From NCBI RefSeq assembly GCF_036347135.1, contig NZ_CP108938.1, positions 6,758,001-6,822,000 on the forward strand: a stretch of DNA of 64,000 bases, in the 5' to 3' direction. The notes beneath the pieces were generated by a model. That model worked only from the letters and a program-made list of their open reading frames with translations. It was not told the origin of the DNA and searched no databases. This DNA is from Streptomyces sp. NBC_00775. Lineage in GTDB: Bacteria > Actinomycetota > Actinomycetes > Streptomycetales > Streptomycetaceae. Every line of letters starts with the position of its first letter. Position 1 is the first letter of the stretch. A program made the translations under genes and the position numbers. Shown here one piece after another: positions 1-7,392 of the stretch.

Positions 1-223
1 GCAGCCAGGCCTGGGCGGAGACCGAGGTGTGCAGGGTGGCGACGGTGTCGGGGAGCGTGACCATCGGCGCCGTGTAGGTCATGAGGGCCACGGCGGTGGC
101 GGCGCTGGTCAGGGCGAGGGTGGGGGCCGCGCGCGGGGTGTCCGCGGCCGAGGGTGCGGAGGCGGAGGGCGCGTCGGAGGAAGTCGGGTGCGTGGTGGTG
201 GCGGTCCGGTCGAGCCCGGTCAT
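1..223 (-). CDS. MFS transporter, N-terminal part only (cut by window start)
   Basis: The complementary strand reads from an ATG at 223 into the window edge without a stop, giving 74 residues. A Thr/Ser/Ala/Pro-rich cytoplasmic tail of about 36 residues leads into a hydrophobic first helix and the segment VTLPDTVATLHTSVSAQAWL, which is typical of helix 1 and loop 1 of drug exporters of the major facilitator superfamily (proton-driven efflux across the inner membrane). It diverges from the HxlR-type regulator at 371 and shares with it a 147-base control region holding two matching operators, so it is probably that regulator's target. The substrate cannot be read. Most of the protein lies outside the window. 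Confidence 0.72.
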   Translation of the reverse strand, partial: MTGLDRTATTTHPTSSDAPSASAPSAADTPRAAPTLALTSAATAVALMTYTAPMVTLPDTVATLHTSVSAQAWL

Positions 224-278
224 GGCCTGCCCTTTCGGAACGGGTGGAACGGGTGGAGGGAGAGATGGACGCGCGGTG

Positions 279-295
279 GGTTCGGTCATTGAACC
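279..295. promoter_or_regulatory. operator 1 in the MFS/HxlR divergent promoter
   Basis: GGTTCGGTCATTGAACC has arms GGTTC and GAACC with near-symmetry inside, and it extends by one more G/C pair on each side. It lies 56 bases before the MFS start. A second copy with the same arms lies 45 bases further (324-340), about four helical turns away. Presumed binding site of the adjacent HxlR protein, which as a dimeric winged helix would read such an inverted repeat. Confidence 0.6.
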
Positions 296-323
296 CACTC
301 ACTGGCTCGACCGTAACACCCTA

Positions 324-340
324 GGTTCGTTCACTGAACC
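324..340. promoter_or_regulatory. operator 2 in the MFS/HxlR divergent promoter
   Basis: GGTTCGTTCACTGAACC matches operator 1 at 15 of 17 positions. It ends 30 bases before the regulator start. A TACAGT hexamer at 359-364 could be a -10 element of a nearly leaderless hxlR-type transcript, so binding here would overlap the promoter and suggests autoregulation. Confidence 0.6.
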
Positions 341-370
341 AAGAAGTCGAAAAGTGGCTACAGTGGGGGC

Positions 371-928
371 ATGGCTCTGGGCAAGGACTACGCGACGCAG
401 GAGTGCTCGATCGCCCGCGCGCTCGAAGTTGTCGGCGAGCGCTGGACGCTCCTCGTCATCCGCGACGCGCTCTACGGCGTACGGCGCTACAACGACTTCC
501 TGGGCCACCTCGGCATCCCGCGCGCCGTCCTGGCGGCCCGTCTCCAGACGCTCACCGCCGAGGGCATCCTCGAAAAGCGCCGCTACCAGGAGTCGCCGCC
601 GCGCGACGAGTACGTCATCACCGATCGGGGCATCGCGCTCTGGCCCACCCTGCGCTCGCTCGGCCTGTGGGGCCGCGAGCACTTCAGCGAGACCCAGCTG
701 CGCGTCTTCCGCCACGCGACCTGCGGCACGGAGCTCGGCCCGTACGGAGAATGCTCCGTCTGCGGAACCGTCGTACCCGTTCCGGACGTCGAAATGGTGC
801 CGGGCCCCGGGCTCGATCCGGACCCGGCGGATCCGATCAGCCGGGCACTGCTCAAGCCGAAGCGGTTGCTCGAACCGATCGCGATCGAGACGGATTCGGC
901 GAAGCTGGTCGCGGCGGATCCTGTATAA
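371..928 (+). CDS. HxlR-family winged-helix transcriptional regulator
   Basis: 185 residues. Residues about 10-105 match the HxlR (MarR-like winged helix) domain: Cys12 in the family's usual N-terminal QECS position, the core GERWTLLVIRDALYGVRRYN, the recognition region LGIPRAVLAARLQTL, and a wing ending in YVITDRG. The C-terminal part is longer than minimal HxlR proteins and carries Cys118, Cys128 and Cys131 with His115 nearby. That arrangement could bind zinc or sense oxidants (inference). Family members usually repress a divergent oxidoreductase or efflux gene in response to electrophiles or drugs. Here the divergent gene is an MFS exporter and two matching operators lie between them, so control of that exporter and of itself is the simplest reading. 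Confidence 0.88.
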   Translation: MALGKDYATQECSIARALEVVGERWTLLVIRDALYGVRRYNDFLGHLGIPRAVLAARLQTLTAEGILEKRRYQESPPRDEYVITDRGIALWPTLRSLGLWGREHFSETQLRVFRHATCGTELGPYGECSVCGTVVPVPDVEMVPGPGLDPDPADPISRALLKPKRLLEPIAIETDSAKLVAADPV

Positions 929-986
929 CGGCAGGACGTGCGGAGACGAATGCACGTGCGAGACACGAGAGGCGAGAGGAGCAGCG

Positions 987-1304
987 ATGATCCGTAGCTG
1001 GGCGAACATGCGTCCCGCCGCCGTGCTGCTGCTTCTGCTCCTTGAGGTCGCCCTGCTCGACACCGGCAGCCTCTCCGCCGCCGTCGCCGTGGCGTTCACC
1101 GCGACCGCCGCGGCCGGTTCCGCGCTCGCCGTCTGCGCCCTCATCGGCTCGCGCTGCGCGCCCGCCGTCCCCCGTACGCGGGTACGGACGGCCCTCCGCG
1201 ACCGTGAGCACCGTACGGCGTTCCTGCCCCAACGCGATCCCGACGCATCGGGGCGTACGCGCCCCCGAGCCCCCGGGCGTGCCCTCCTGACGGCCGCCGC
1301 GTAG
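987..1304 (+). CDS. small hydrophobic protein of the DUF6412 type, next to yidC paralogue
   Basis: 105 residues from an ATG at 987 preceded by the purine-rich GAGAGGAGC. The first 55 residues form two hydrophobic stretches (residues about 9-27 and 30-55) with little between them, followed by a basic Arg/Pro-rich tail. I recall small membrane proteins annotated DUF6412 directly upstream of a second YidC/Oxa1 gene in Streptomyces, and this fits that arrangement in length, hydropathy and position. The insertase starts 125 bases downstream on the same strand. Function unknown; a role in assembling or being inserted by the neighbouring insertase is inference only. Confidence 0.55.
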   Translation: MIRSWANMRPAAVLLLLLLEVALLDTGSLSAAVAVAFTATAAAGSALAVCALIGSRCAPAVPRTRVRTALRDREHRTAFLPQRDPDASGRTRPRAPGRALLTAAA

Positions 1305-1309
1305 GGACT

Positions 1310-1350
1310 CTCCGGATCTCCGGATCTCCGGATCTCGGGATCTCCGTAAT
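1310..1350 (+). repeat. tandem 8-bp repeat, about five units
   Basis: CTCCGGAT is repeated exactly three times (1310-1333), followed by one unit with one change (CTCGGGAT) and a degenerate fifth. It sits between the small membrane protein and the yidC paralogue. Each unit contains part of a BspEI-like palindrome, so the array can fold on itself. Slippage-prone spacer; no function evident. Confidence 0.7.
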
Positions 1351-1429
1351 TCCGTAGCTGGACCCCTGCGTGGGGCCGTCATGCCGCATTCCGTAACCCG
1401 GCACGACGAGACCCCCGGAGGGTTCACCC

Positions 1430-2194
1430 ATGTCCACGTTCATGTCCGCTTTCGCGAGCCTGGTCGAGCAGCTCGCCGATCTGCTCCAGCCCTTGTTCCA
1501 CGCCTCGGCGGCGGCTGCCGCGATCGTCCTGTTCACCGCGCTCGTACGGCTGCTCGTGCATCCCCTGTCGCGGGCCTCGGCGCGCGGACAGCGTGCCCGT
1601 GCGGCGCTCCAGCCGCAGATCGCGGAGCTGCGCAAGAAGCACGGCAAGGACCGTGAGAAGTTCCAGAAGGCGCTGATGGAGCTGCACGCACAGGAGAAGG
1701 TGTCGCCGCTGTCCGGATGTCTGCCCAGTCTGTTCCAGATGCCGGCCTTCTTTCTCCTCTACCACCTGTTCTCCAGCTCGACGATCGGCGGCGAGGCCAA
1801 CGCCCTGCTCGGGCACAAGCTGTTTGCCGCACCGCTCGGCGGCCGGTGGGCGGACGCGCTCGGCGACGGCGGGGTCTTCGGGGCGCAGGGCCTCGTCTAC
1901 CTCGCCCTCTTCGCTGTCGTCGCGGCCGTCGCCGCCTTCAACTACCGGCGTACGAAGCGGATGATGGCGACGAGCGCTCCGGTGGCCGTGGCCGATGGTG
2001 AGCAGGTGCCCGGGCTCGCCTCGGTCAACAAGCTCATGCCGTTCATGTCCTTCTTCACGCTCTTCACCGTGGCGGTGGTGCCGCTGGCCGCCGCGCTGTA
2101 CGTGGTGACGAGTACGACGTGGAGCGCGGTGGAGCGGGCGGTGCTGTACCGGGACATGCCCGGCGCGGGGCCCGCGACGGCGGCCCTCGTCTGA
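1430..2194 (+). CDS. YidC/Oxa1/SpoIIIJ family membrane protein insertase (paralogue)
   Basis: 254 residues, ATG start behind CGGAGGG. Matches the 60KD_IMP domain: a first helix at about 26-45, a charged hairpin with KKHGKDREKFQKALMELH, then SPLSGCLPSLFQMPAFFLLY, and further helices near 150-175 and 205-230. Arg40 in TALVRLLVHPLS sits where YidC proteins have the conserved arginine of the hydrophilic groove that accepts substrate helices. There is no large periplasmic domain and no signal-lipobox, so it resembles the shorter Gram-positive form. The family inserts membrane proteins with or without SecYEG. The main Streptomyces yidC lies near oriC with rnpA and rpmH, neither of which is here, so this is the second copy. 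Confidence 0.85.
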   Translation: MSTFMSAFASLVEQLADLLQPLFHASAAAAAIVLFTALVRLLVHPLSRASARGQRARAALQPQIAELRKKHGKDREKFQKALMELHAQEKVSPLSGCLPSLFQMPAFFLLYHLFSSSTIGGEANALLGHKLFAAPLGGRWADALGDGGVFGAQGLVYLALFAVVAAVAAFNYRRTKRMMATSAPVAVADGEQVPGLASVNKLMPFMSFFTLFTVAVVPLAAALYVVTSTTWSAVERAVLYRDMPGAGPATAALV

Positions 2195-2255
2195 GCTCGG
2201 CCCCTGGCCGCCTCGGTTCCCTGACCCCGGCCCCTGGCCCCGGCCGTTGGTTACG

Positions 2256-2289
2256 GTCCAGTCCGTGAACGGGGTATTGCGGACTGGAC
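2256..2289. promoter_or_regulatory. perfect 10-bp inverted repeat upstream of FAH gene
   Basis: GTCCAGTCCG (2256-2265) and its exact complement CGGACTGGAC (2280-2289) are separated by 14 bases that include TATTGC, a possible weak -10. Two further short inverted repeats follow at 2299-2318 (GGAGGA/TCCTCC) and 2318-2335 (CGATGG/CCATCG). This could be an operator or a structured leader of the gene starting at 2369. Confidence 0.5.
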
Positions 2290-2368
2290 GCCGAAATTGG
2301 AGGATCGACCAGTCCTCCGATGGCTGCACCCATCGGTCGACCGCCCGCGATCGAGGGAGATTGTGATC

Positions 2369-3226
2369 ATGAAGCTGCTGCGAGTCGGTACGGCTGGGTC
2401 GGAGCGGCCCGCGCTGCTCGACGCCGAGGGGACTCTCCGGGATCTTTCGGGCATTGTCCCGGACATCGACGGGGCGCTGCTCGCCGACGACGCGGCGCTC
2501 GGCCGGATCCGCTCCGCCGCCGAGGCCGGTGAGCTGCCCGCGCTGGACGCGACCGGGCTGCGCGTCGGGCCGCCGCTCGCGCGCATCGGCAAGGTCGTGT
2601 GCATCGGGCTGAACTACCACGACCACGCCCGCGAGACCGGCGCCGAGCCGCCCGCCGAGCCGGTGATCTTCTTCAAGGCCGCGGACACGGTGGTCGGCCC
2701 GAACGACACCGTGCTCGTACCGCGCGGCTCGGTGAAGACCGACTGGGAGGTGGAGCTGGCGGTCGTCATCGGCCGTACGGCCCGCTATCTGGAGTCCCAC
2801 GAGGAGGCGCTCGCGCATGTCGCCGGGTACGCGGTGGCGCACGACGTCTCCGAGCGCGAGTTCCAGATCGAGCGCGGCGGCACGTGGGACAAGGGGAAGA
2901 ACTGCGAGACGTTCAATCCGCTGGGGCCGTGGCTGGTGACCGCGGACGAGGTGCCGGATCCGCAGAACCTGTCGCTGCGGTTGTGGGTCAACGGTGAGCT
3001 GAAGCAGGACGGCACGACCGCCGAGCAGATCTTCCCGGTGGCCGAAGTCGTGCGGTACGTCAGCCAGTTCATGACCCTCTACCCCGGTGACGTCATCAAC
3101 ACGGGTACGCCGGCGGGGGTTGCCCTCGGGCAGCCCGAGCCGAAGCCGTTCCTGCGGGCGGGGGATGTCGTGGAGCTGGAGGTCGAGGGACTCGGGCGTC
3201 AGCGCCAGCAGTTCAAGGACGCCTGA
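2369..3226 (+). CDS. fumarylacetoacetate hydrolase (FAH) family protein
   Basis: 285 residues. The N-terminal ~65 residues form the small lead-in domain, and the FAH beta-roll fold starts at GKVVCIGLNYHDHA (residues 75-88). The acidic metal ligands expected for the family are present: Glu127 and Glu129 in DWEVELAVVIG, and Asp159 in AHDVSERE. The DKGKNCETFNPLGPW loop and the C-terminal NTGTPAGVALG are also standard. Members hydrolyse or decarboxylate 2,4-diketo acids or isomerise hydroxymuconates during aromatic catabolism (Mg2+/Mn2+, cytoplasm). The exact substrate cannot be told. I chose ATG 2369 because residue 2 onward (KLLRVG) is where family alignments begin and a GAGGGAGA lies upstream. 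It runs convergently into the LLM oxidoreductase, with 12 bases between the stops. Confidence 0.85.
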   Translation: MKLLRVGTAGSERPALLDAEGTLRDLSGIVPDIDGALLADDAALGRIRSAAEAGELPALDATGLRVGPPLARIGKVVCIGLNYHDHARETGAEPPAEPVIFFKAADTVVGPNDTVLVPRGSVKTDWEVELAVVIGRTARYLESHEEALAHVAGYAVAHDVSEREFQIERGGTWDKGKNCETFNPLGPWLVTADEVPDPQNLSLRLWVNGELKQDGTTAEQIFPVAEVVRYVSQFMTLYPGDVINTGTPAGVALGQPEPKPFLRAGDVVELEVEGLGRQRQQFKDA

Positions 3227-3238
3227 GCCCCCCCGACT

Positions 3239-4105
3239 TCAGATCAGGAGGTCGGCTAGCCTGCGCCATGCCTCCCGCTGCAATCCGTCCCTCGGGCCGC
3301 CGTCCACCACCTGGATCGCCACATGGTCCGCACCCGCCTCGTGGAAGGCGTTGATGCGGTTGCGGATCCGGTCCTCGTCGCCCCATGCGTACAGCGCGTC
3401 GACCAGGCGGTCGCTGCCGCCGTCGGCCAGGTCGTCCTCGGTGAAGCCGAGGCGCAGGAAGCTGTTCGTGTAGTTGGGGAGGGAGAGATACATGGCGAGG
3501 GCCTCGCGGGCCAGGGCGCGGGCACGGGTCGGGTCCGTCTCCGGGACGACCTTGAACTCGGGGGCCAGCAGCGGGGCCTCGCCCAGGACCGCGCGGGCCT
3601 GGGCGGTGTGCTCGGGCGTGACCAGGTAGGGGATCGCGCCCGCCGCCCGGTCGGCGGAGAGTTGCAGCGTCTTCGGACCGAGGGCCGCCAGGACCCGGCG
3701 TTCCGCGGGGACCCCGGCCGCGTCCAGCGCGTCGAGGTAGGCAATCAGGGCCGAGTACGGGCGGCGGTACTGGTCCGCGAGCTTGGCGTGGCTCACCCCG
3801 AGGCCGAGCACGAAGCGGCCGGGGTGGGCCGCATCCACCTCGGCGAAGCCCGCCGCGCTCGCCTCGGCGTCGTACTGCCAGATGCTCTGGATGCTGGTGC
3901 CGACCGTGAGGCGCGAGGTGGCTTCCAGCAGGGGTACGGAGTGGTGGGCGGCGCTGCTGCCGCCCAACCAGACGGCTCCGTAGCCGAGCTGCTCCAGCTC
4001 GGCGGCGGCCTCGGCGATTTCAGCGCGCTTGGCGGGGTCCTCCGAGCGGAGTCCGACGCTCCAGATGCCGTAGCGGCCGACTGCTTCCTTCAGGGCGGTT
4101 GTCAT
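3239..4105 (-). CDS. LLM-class F420-dependent oxidoreductase
   Basis: 288 residues. The start at 4105 is set by GGAGGG eight bases upstream; the frame stays open further but without a ribosome site. A luciferase-like TIM barrel is indicated by GYGAVWLGGSS near residue 45, TSIQSIWQYDA, and GRFVLGLGVSH near the cofactor-phosphate loop. The short length and the opening GRYGIWSVGLR resemble the mycobacterial F420 subfamily (TIGR03620 type, by recollection). Such enzymes move hydride between F420H2 or flavin and small substrates; F420 is made by Streptomyces. Substrate unknown. Confidence 0.8.
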   Translation of the reverse strand: MTTALKEAVGRYGIWSVGLRSEDPAKRAEIAEAAAELEQLGYGAVWLGGSSAAHHSVPLLEATSRLTVGTSIQSIWQYDAEASAAGFAEVDAAHPGRFVLGLGVSHAKLADQYRRPYSALIAYLDALDAAGVPAERRVLAALGPKTLQLSADRAAGAIPYLVTPEHTAQARAVLGEAPLLAPEFKVVPETDPTRARALAREALAMYLSLPNYTNSFLRLGFTEDDLADGGSDRLVDALYAWGDEDRIRNRINAFHEAGADHVAIQVVDGGPRDGLQREAWRRLADLLI

Positions 4106-4182
4106 CGTTCCGTTCCCTCCGGGTGGGTGTCGTTCCATGATCGCTGTCTCGTACGACGATCCCAACCGGAGGGTTCCTCGAG

Positions 4183-4662
4183 TTAATCCCGCCGGTGCTG
4201 TTCGGCCAGGAACTGCTCCAGCGCCTCCACCACGAGGCGGTGGTCCTGGAGCTGGGGCAGGCCGGAGACCGTGACCGTGCCGATCACGCCGACGCCCTCG
4301 ACGTTGATCGGGAACGAGCCGCCGTGTGCCGCGTACACGTCGGGGTCGAGACGCGAGGACTCCTCGAACGTCGTGCCCTTGGCGCGGAAGCGGGAGCCGA
4401 CCAGGAGTGAGGAGCAGCCGTAGCGGTCGACGACACGGCGCTTGCGGTCGATCCAGGCGTCGTTGTCCGGGGTCGATCCGGGCAGCGCCGCGTGGAAGAG
4501 CTGCTGGCCGCCGCGGCGGATGTCGATGGCGACGGGGGCGTGACGGTCCCTGGCCATCTCGACGAGGCGTGTGCCAAGGGTCCAGGCGTCGTCGTACGTG
4601 AAGTGGGGGAGCGTCAAGCGACGCTCCTGCTCCTCGAGGTCGGGGATCTCCGGCGCGTTCAC
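4183..4662 (-). CDS. haem-degrading domain (UPF0303/DUF336-type) protein
   Basis: 159 residues from a GTG whose GTGA overlaps the stop of the upstream oxidoreductase by four bases, implying translational coupling. The order of motifs is that of the UPF0303 family (yeast YBR137W, Pfam haem-degrading fold): DAWTLGTRLVEMA, VAIDIRRGGQQLFHAALPG, a central IDRKRRVV, then AHGGSFPINVEGVGVIGTVTVSGLPQ with the glycine-rich loop, and a final DHRLVVEALEQFL. The biochemical role in bacteria is unclear; the fold also occurs in HbpS and GlcG. Its coupling to a Gfo/Idh dehydrogenase under a ROK-type operator suggests sugar or inositol catabolism rather than haem use (inference). Confidence 0.8.
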   Translation of the reverse strand: MNAPEIPDLEEQERRLTLPHFTYDDAWTLGTRLVEMARDRHAPVAIDIRRGGQQLFHAALPGSTPDNDAWIDRKRRVVDRYGCSSLLVGSRFRAKGTTFEESSRLDPDVYAAHGGSFPINVEGVGVIGTVTVSGLPQLQDHRLVVEALEQFLAEQHRRD

Positions 4663-5756
4663 AGGGACACCACCACTCCCTCGCGGGCGGAGCGGCGGGC
4701 CGCCTCCAGGACGTCGAGGGCGGCCGCGGCCTCGTGCGCGGTGACCGGGTTGGGGGCTCCGTCGCGGAGGGCGGCGGCGACGGCCGCGTAGTACGCGGGG
4801 TACGCGCCGGGGAGCGTGGGTTCGGGTCGGCCGCCGCCGGTCAGCGGGGACTCTCCGGAGCCGACGCGCCCCCACAGGTGCTCGGGCTCGACACCCCACT
4901 CGGCGACCGAGCCGGCGTCCGGGCCGGGCCGCTTGCCCTCGCGGAGGTCCGCCTCCTGCGGGTCGAGGCCGTACTTCACGTAACCTGCCCGCGAGCCCAG
5001 GACGCGGAAGCGCGGGCCGAGTTGGGCGGTCGTCGCGGAGACGTAGAGGTGGGAGCGCACCCCGTTCGCGTGCGTGATCGCGATGAACGTGTCGTCGTCG
5101 GTCTGCGCGCCCGGGCGGCGGATGTCCGACTCGGCGTACACCGAGGTCGCGGGGCCGAAGAGCACGAGGGCCTGGTCTACGACATGGCTGCCGAGGTCGT
5201 AGAGGAGACCTCCGATCTCTGCCGGGTCGCCGGACTCGCGCCAGCCGCCCTTGGGCTGCGGGCGCCAGCGCTCGAAGCGGGAGTCGAAGCGCTGGACGTC
5301 GCCCAACTCGCCCTCGGCGAGCAGCTTGCGGACGGTCAGGAAGTCGTTGTCCCAGCGGCGGTTCTGGAAGACGGAGAGCAGGAGGCCGCGTTCGTCGGCC
5401 AGGGCGGCCAGCTCGCGGGCCTCCGCCGCCGTACCGGCGAGGGGCTTGTCGACGACGACCGGGAGACCGGCCTTGAGGGCGGCCGTCGCGATCGGGACGT
5501 GGGTCTTGTTCGGGGACGCGATGACGATCAGGTCCAGCTCGTCGGCGCGCGCCCACAGCTCGTCGGGTGTGGCGGCGAACCGGAGGCCGGCGCCGAACTC
5601 GGCGCGGGCCTGCTCCTGCCGCTCCGGGCTGGACGTGACGACCGTGTCGAGGGTCAGCCCCTCGGTCGCGGCGATCAGCGGGGCGTGGAAGACGGAGCCC
5701 GCGAGGCCGTAGCCGACGAGGCCCACACGGAGGGGAGTACCAGTCATGCCTGTCAT
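4659..5756 (-). CDS. Gfo/Idh/MocA family oxidoreductase
   Basis: About 365 residues (ATG 5756; a second ATG nine bases later is also possible). The N-terminal Rossmann fold shows VGLVGYGLAGSVFHAPL, the GxGxxG dinucleotide motif, within the first 25 residues. The catalytic lysine sits in VVDKPLAGT, the family's EKP-type motif with Asp replacing Glu. The substrate domain has LLYDLGSHVVDQAL, the D-x-G-x-H-x-x-D signature. These enzymes use NAD(P) to oxidise or reduce sugars, inositols and related compounds. It is the first gene of a two-gene operon with 4183-4662 and diverges from a ROK repressor across a strong palindrome, so induction by a sugar-like ligand is likely. Confidence 0.88.
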   Translation of the reverse strand: MTGMTGTPLRVGLVGYGLAGSVFHAPLIAATEGLTLDTVVTSSPERQEQARAEFGAGLRFAATPDELWARADELDLIVIASPNKTHVPIATAALKAGLPVVVDKPLAGTAAEARELAALADERGLLLSVFQNRRWDNDFLTVRKLLAEGELGDVQRFDSRFERWRPQPKGGWRESGDPAEIGGLLYDLGSHVVDQALVLFGPATSVYAESDIRRPGAQTDDDTFIAITHANGVRSHLYVSATTAQLGPRFRVLGSRAGYVKYGLDPQEADLREGKRPGPDAGSVAEWGVEPEHLWGRVGSGESPLTGGGRPEPTLPGAYPAYYAAVAAALRDGAPNPVTAHEAAAALDVLEAARRSAREGVVVSL

Positions 5757-5763
5757 GGTCTCT

Positions 5764-5788
5764 ACTTTCGCAACGCTGTTGCCAAAGT
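5764..5788. promoter_or_regulatory. 25-bp operator palindrome between ROK and Gfo/Idh genes
   Basis: Arms ACTTTCGCAAC (5764-5774) and GTTGCCAAAGT (5778-5788) match at 10 of 11 paired positions around a GCT centre. This is the shape and AT-flanked core expected for ROK-family repressor sites. It lies 7 bases before the dehydrogenase start and 24 bases before the repressor start, so one bound dimer could block both directions. Confidence 0.75.
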
Positions 5789-5812
5789 GCAAGCGCGGGG
5801 GACAATGGTGGC

Positions 5813-7027
5813 GTGAACAGCAGTGATGGGGAGTCGGGCGTGGGGGTGCCGGGAGCGGTGCGGGGACCGGAGGTGCCTGGGACGGCGGCTGTGCCCGGAG
5901 CGGCGGATGCGCCGGGGGTGCGTGGTGGCCGGGGCGGGGAGGCGGGGGTGAATCTGCTGAATCTGCGGAGTCACAACGCCGCGCTCGTGCTCGATCTGCT
6001 GCGCACGGCCGGGCCGGCCGGGATCAGCCGGCTCGAACTCGCCGAGCGGACCGGGCTGACCCCGCAGGCCGTCAGCAAGATCACCGCGCGGCTGCGGGCG
6101 GAGGGGCTGGCCGTGGAGGCGGGACGCCGGGCGTCCACCGGTGGCAAGCCGCGTACGGTGCTGCGGCTGGTGCCCGAGGCCGGTCATGCGGTGGGGCTGC
6201 ATCTCGACCGGGACGAGCTGACGGTGGTGCTCTGCGATCTCACCGGGGCCGTGGTGGCTGAGCGGCGGGCTTCGTTGGGGCTGGGGGCTGGGACCGATGC
6301 GGTGGTCGAGGGGGCGGCCGGGGAGGTGGAGGCCCTGATCGCGGGGGTGTCCGTGTTGGGGGTGGGGGTGGCGCTGCCTGGGCCTCTCGATCATGTGCGG
6401 GGGGTTTTGCACCGGGTCACCGGGTTTCCGGAGTGGGACGGGTTTCCGTTGCGGGATGTGCTGGTGGGGCGGTTGGGGGTGCCGGTGGTGGTGGACAAGG
6501 ACACCAATGCGGCGGCGTTGGGGATTGCCTTGGGGGGCGGGAGTGGTGCCGGGAGTGGTGGCGGGTCCTTCGCGTATCTGCATTTGGGTACGGGGCTGGG
6601 GGCGGGGCTGGTGATTGGTGGGGGCGTGCATCGGGGGGCCCGTACGGGGGCGGGGGAGTTCGGGCATCAGGTCATTCAGTTGGGGGGGCCGGTGTGTGGG
6701 TGTGGGGACCGGGGGTGCATTGAGGTGTTGTGTCTGGAAGCGGTGGGGCGGGGGGATGTGGATGAGGCTGCGCGGGTGATGGGGGTTGGTGCGGCGAATC
6801 TGGTGGGGCTGTTGGACATTGATCTTGTGTTGCTGGGTGGGCGTACGGTCGCGGGTCATCCGGAGGCGTTTGTGGGGGGTGTCCGGGCGGTGCTGGGGGA
6901 GCGGGCTCGGCGGGAGGGGGTTGGGGCGGGGGTTCCGGTGCGGGTTGCCTCCGGCGGGGCGCGGGGGGTTGCGGAGGGGGCGGCTCAGTTGTTGTTGGCG
7001 CCGGTGTTTGGGCGGGGGGAGGGGTGA
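5813..7027 (+). CDS. ROK-family transcriptional repressor
   Basis: 404 residues from GTG 5813; a GTG near residue 46 is an alternative start after the Gly/Ala/Pro-rich head. A winged helix occupies about 47-110 (LRSHNAALVLDLL, then LAERTGLTPQAVSKITARL). The sugar-kinase-like ROK domain follows, with HLGTGLGAGLVIGGGVHRG and the zinc motif formed by His285, Cys295, Cys297 and Cys302 (CGCGDRGC). ROK repressors bind a sugar or glycoside and release DNA. The neighbouring divergent operon and palindrome point to local and self control. From about 6240 onward the coding strand is unusually G-rich, with many GGG runs and GTG/TTG codons, unlike its neighbours. Confidence 0.85.
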   Translation: MNSSDGESGVGVPGAVRGPEVPGTAAVPGAADAPGVRGGRGGEAGVNLLNLRSHNAALVLDLLRTAGPAGISRLELAERTGLTPQAVSKITARLRAEGLAVEAGRRASTGGKPRTVLRLVPEAGHAVGLHLDRDELTVVLCDLTGAVVAERRASLGLGAGTDAVVEGAAGEVEALIAGVSVLGVGVALPGPLDHVRGVLHRVTGFPEWDGFPLRDVLVGRLGVPVVVDKDTNAAALGIALGGGSGAGSGGGSFAYLHLGTGLGAGLVIGGGVHRGARTGAGEFGHQVIQLGGPVCGCGDRGCIEVLCLEAVGRGDVDEAARVMGVGAANLVGLLDIDLVLLGGRTVAGHPEAFVGGVRAVLGERARREGVGAGVPVRVASGGARGVAEGAAQLLLAPVFGRGEG

Positions 7028-7392
7028 GGGGGTTCCTTCGCCCCCGCCGCCCCTACCCGTCCCATCCCTGGGGGCTGCGCCCCCAGACCCCCCCTAAAAG
7101 ATTGCGCCGTTCCCCGCGCCCCTAAAAGACAAAAGACAACAGCACCCGGGGCGGGCCGGGGGCGACGGGGCGCAGCCCCGCGCCGTCAGGGGCGCGGGGA
7201 ACTGCGCGGGCAACCCCCACCGGCCCGCAGTCGACGAATCGGCCCACGGGGTCTGGGGCGGAGCCCCAGAAGGATGGGACGGGCCGCCAGGTGGGGGACT
7301 TTCGGAGGGGAACGGGGCCGGTGCCGGGCGTGGCGGACGGGGCGGGGTGTGGGGGCGTGGCAGGGTCACGGGGGCCGTTGCCCGGTAGCGAG
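7028..7392. other. gene-free region with composite hairpin repeats
   Basis: No gene is evident. 7064-7123 holds a GGGGGCTGCGCCCCC hairpin followed by a one-mismatch copy of a 20-base sequence (7104-7123) that recurs in this window. The same 20-mer occurs exactly, inverted, at 7188-7207, and a further GGGGCGGAGCCCC hairpin lies near 7255-7268. The arrangement mirrors the element at 40429-40512. It probably acts as transcription terminator for the ROK gene. Confidence 0.6.
7104..7207. repeat. dispersed inverted repeat, copy pair A
   Basis: Left arm GCGCCGTTCCCCGCGCCCCT (7104-7123, one change from the common form) and right arm AGGGGCGCGGGGAACTGCGC (7188-7207, exact). They are reverse complements save one base and can form a 20-bp stem with a 64-base loop that itself folds. 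Other copies: 13021-13040, 33705-33775, 40438-40481. Confidence 0.8.

Noticed and set aside
1305..1429. Riboswitch or attenuator before the yidC paralogue
   Set aside because: Only the 8-bp tandem repeat is seen; no conserved aptamer core or terminator/antiterminator pair.
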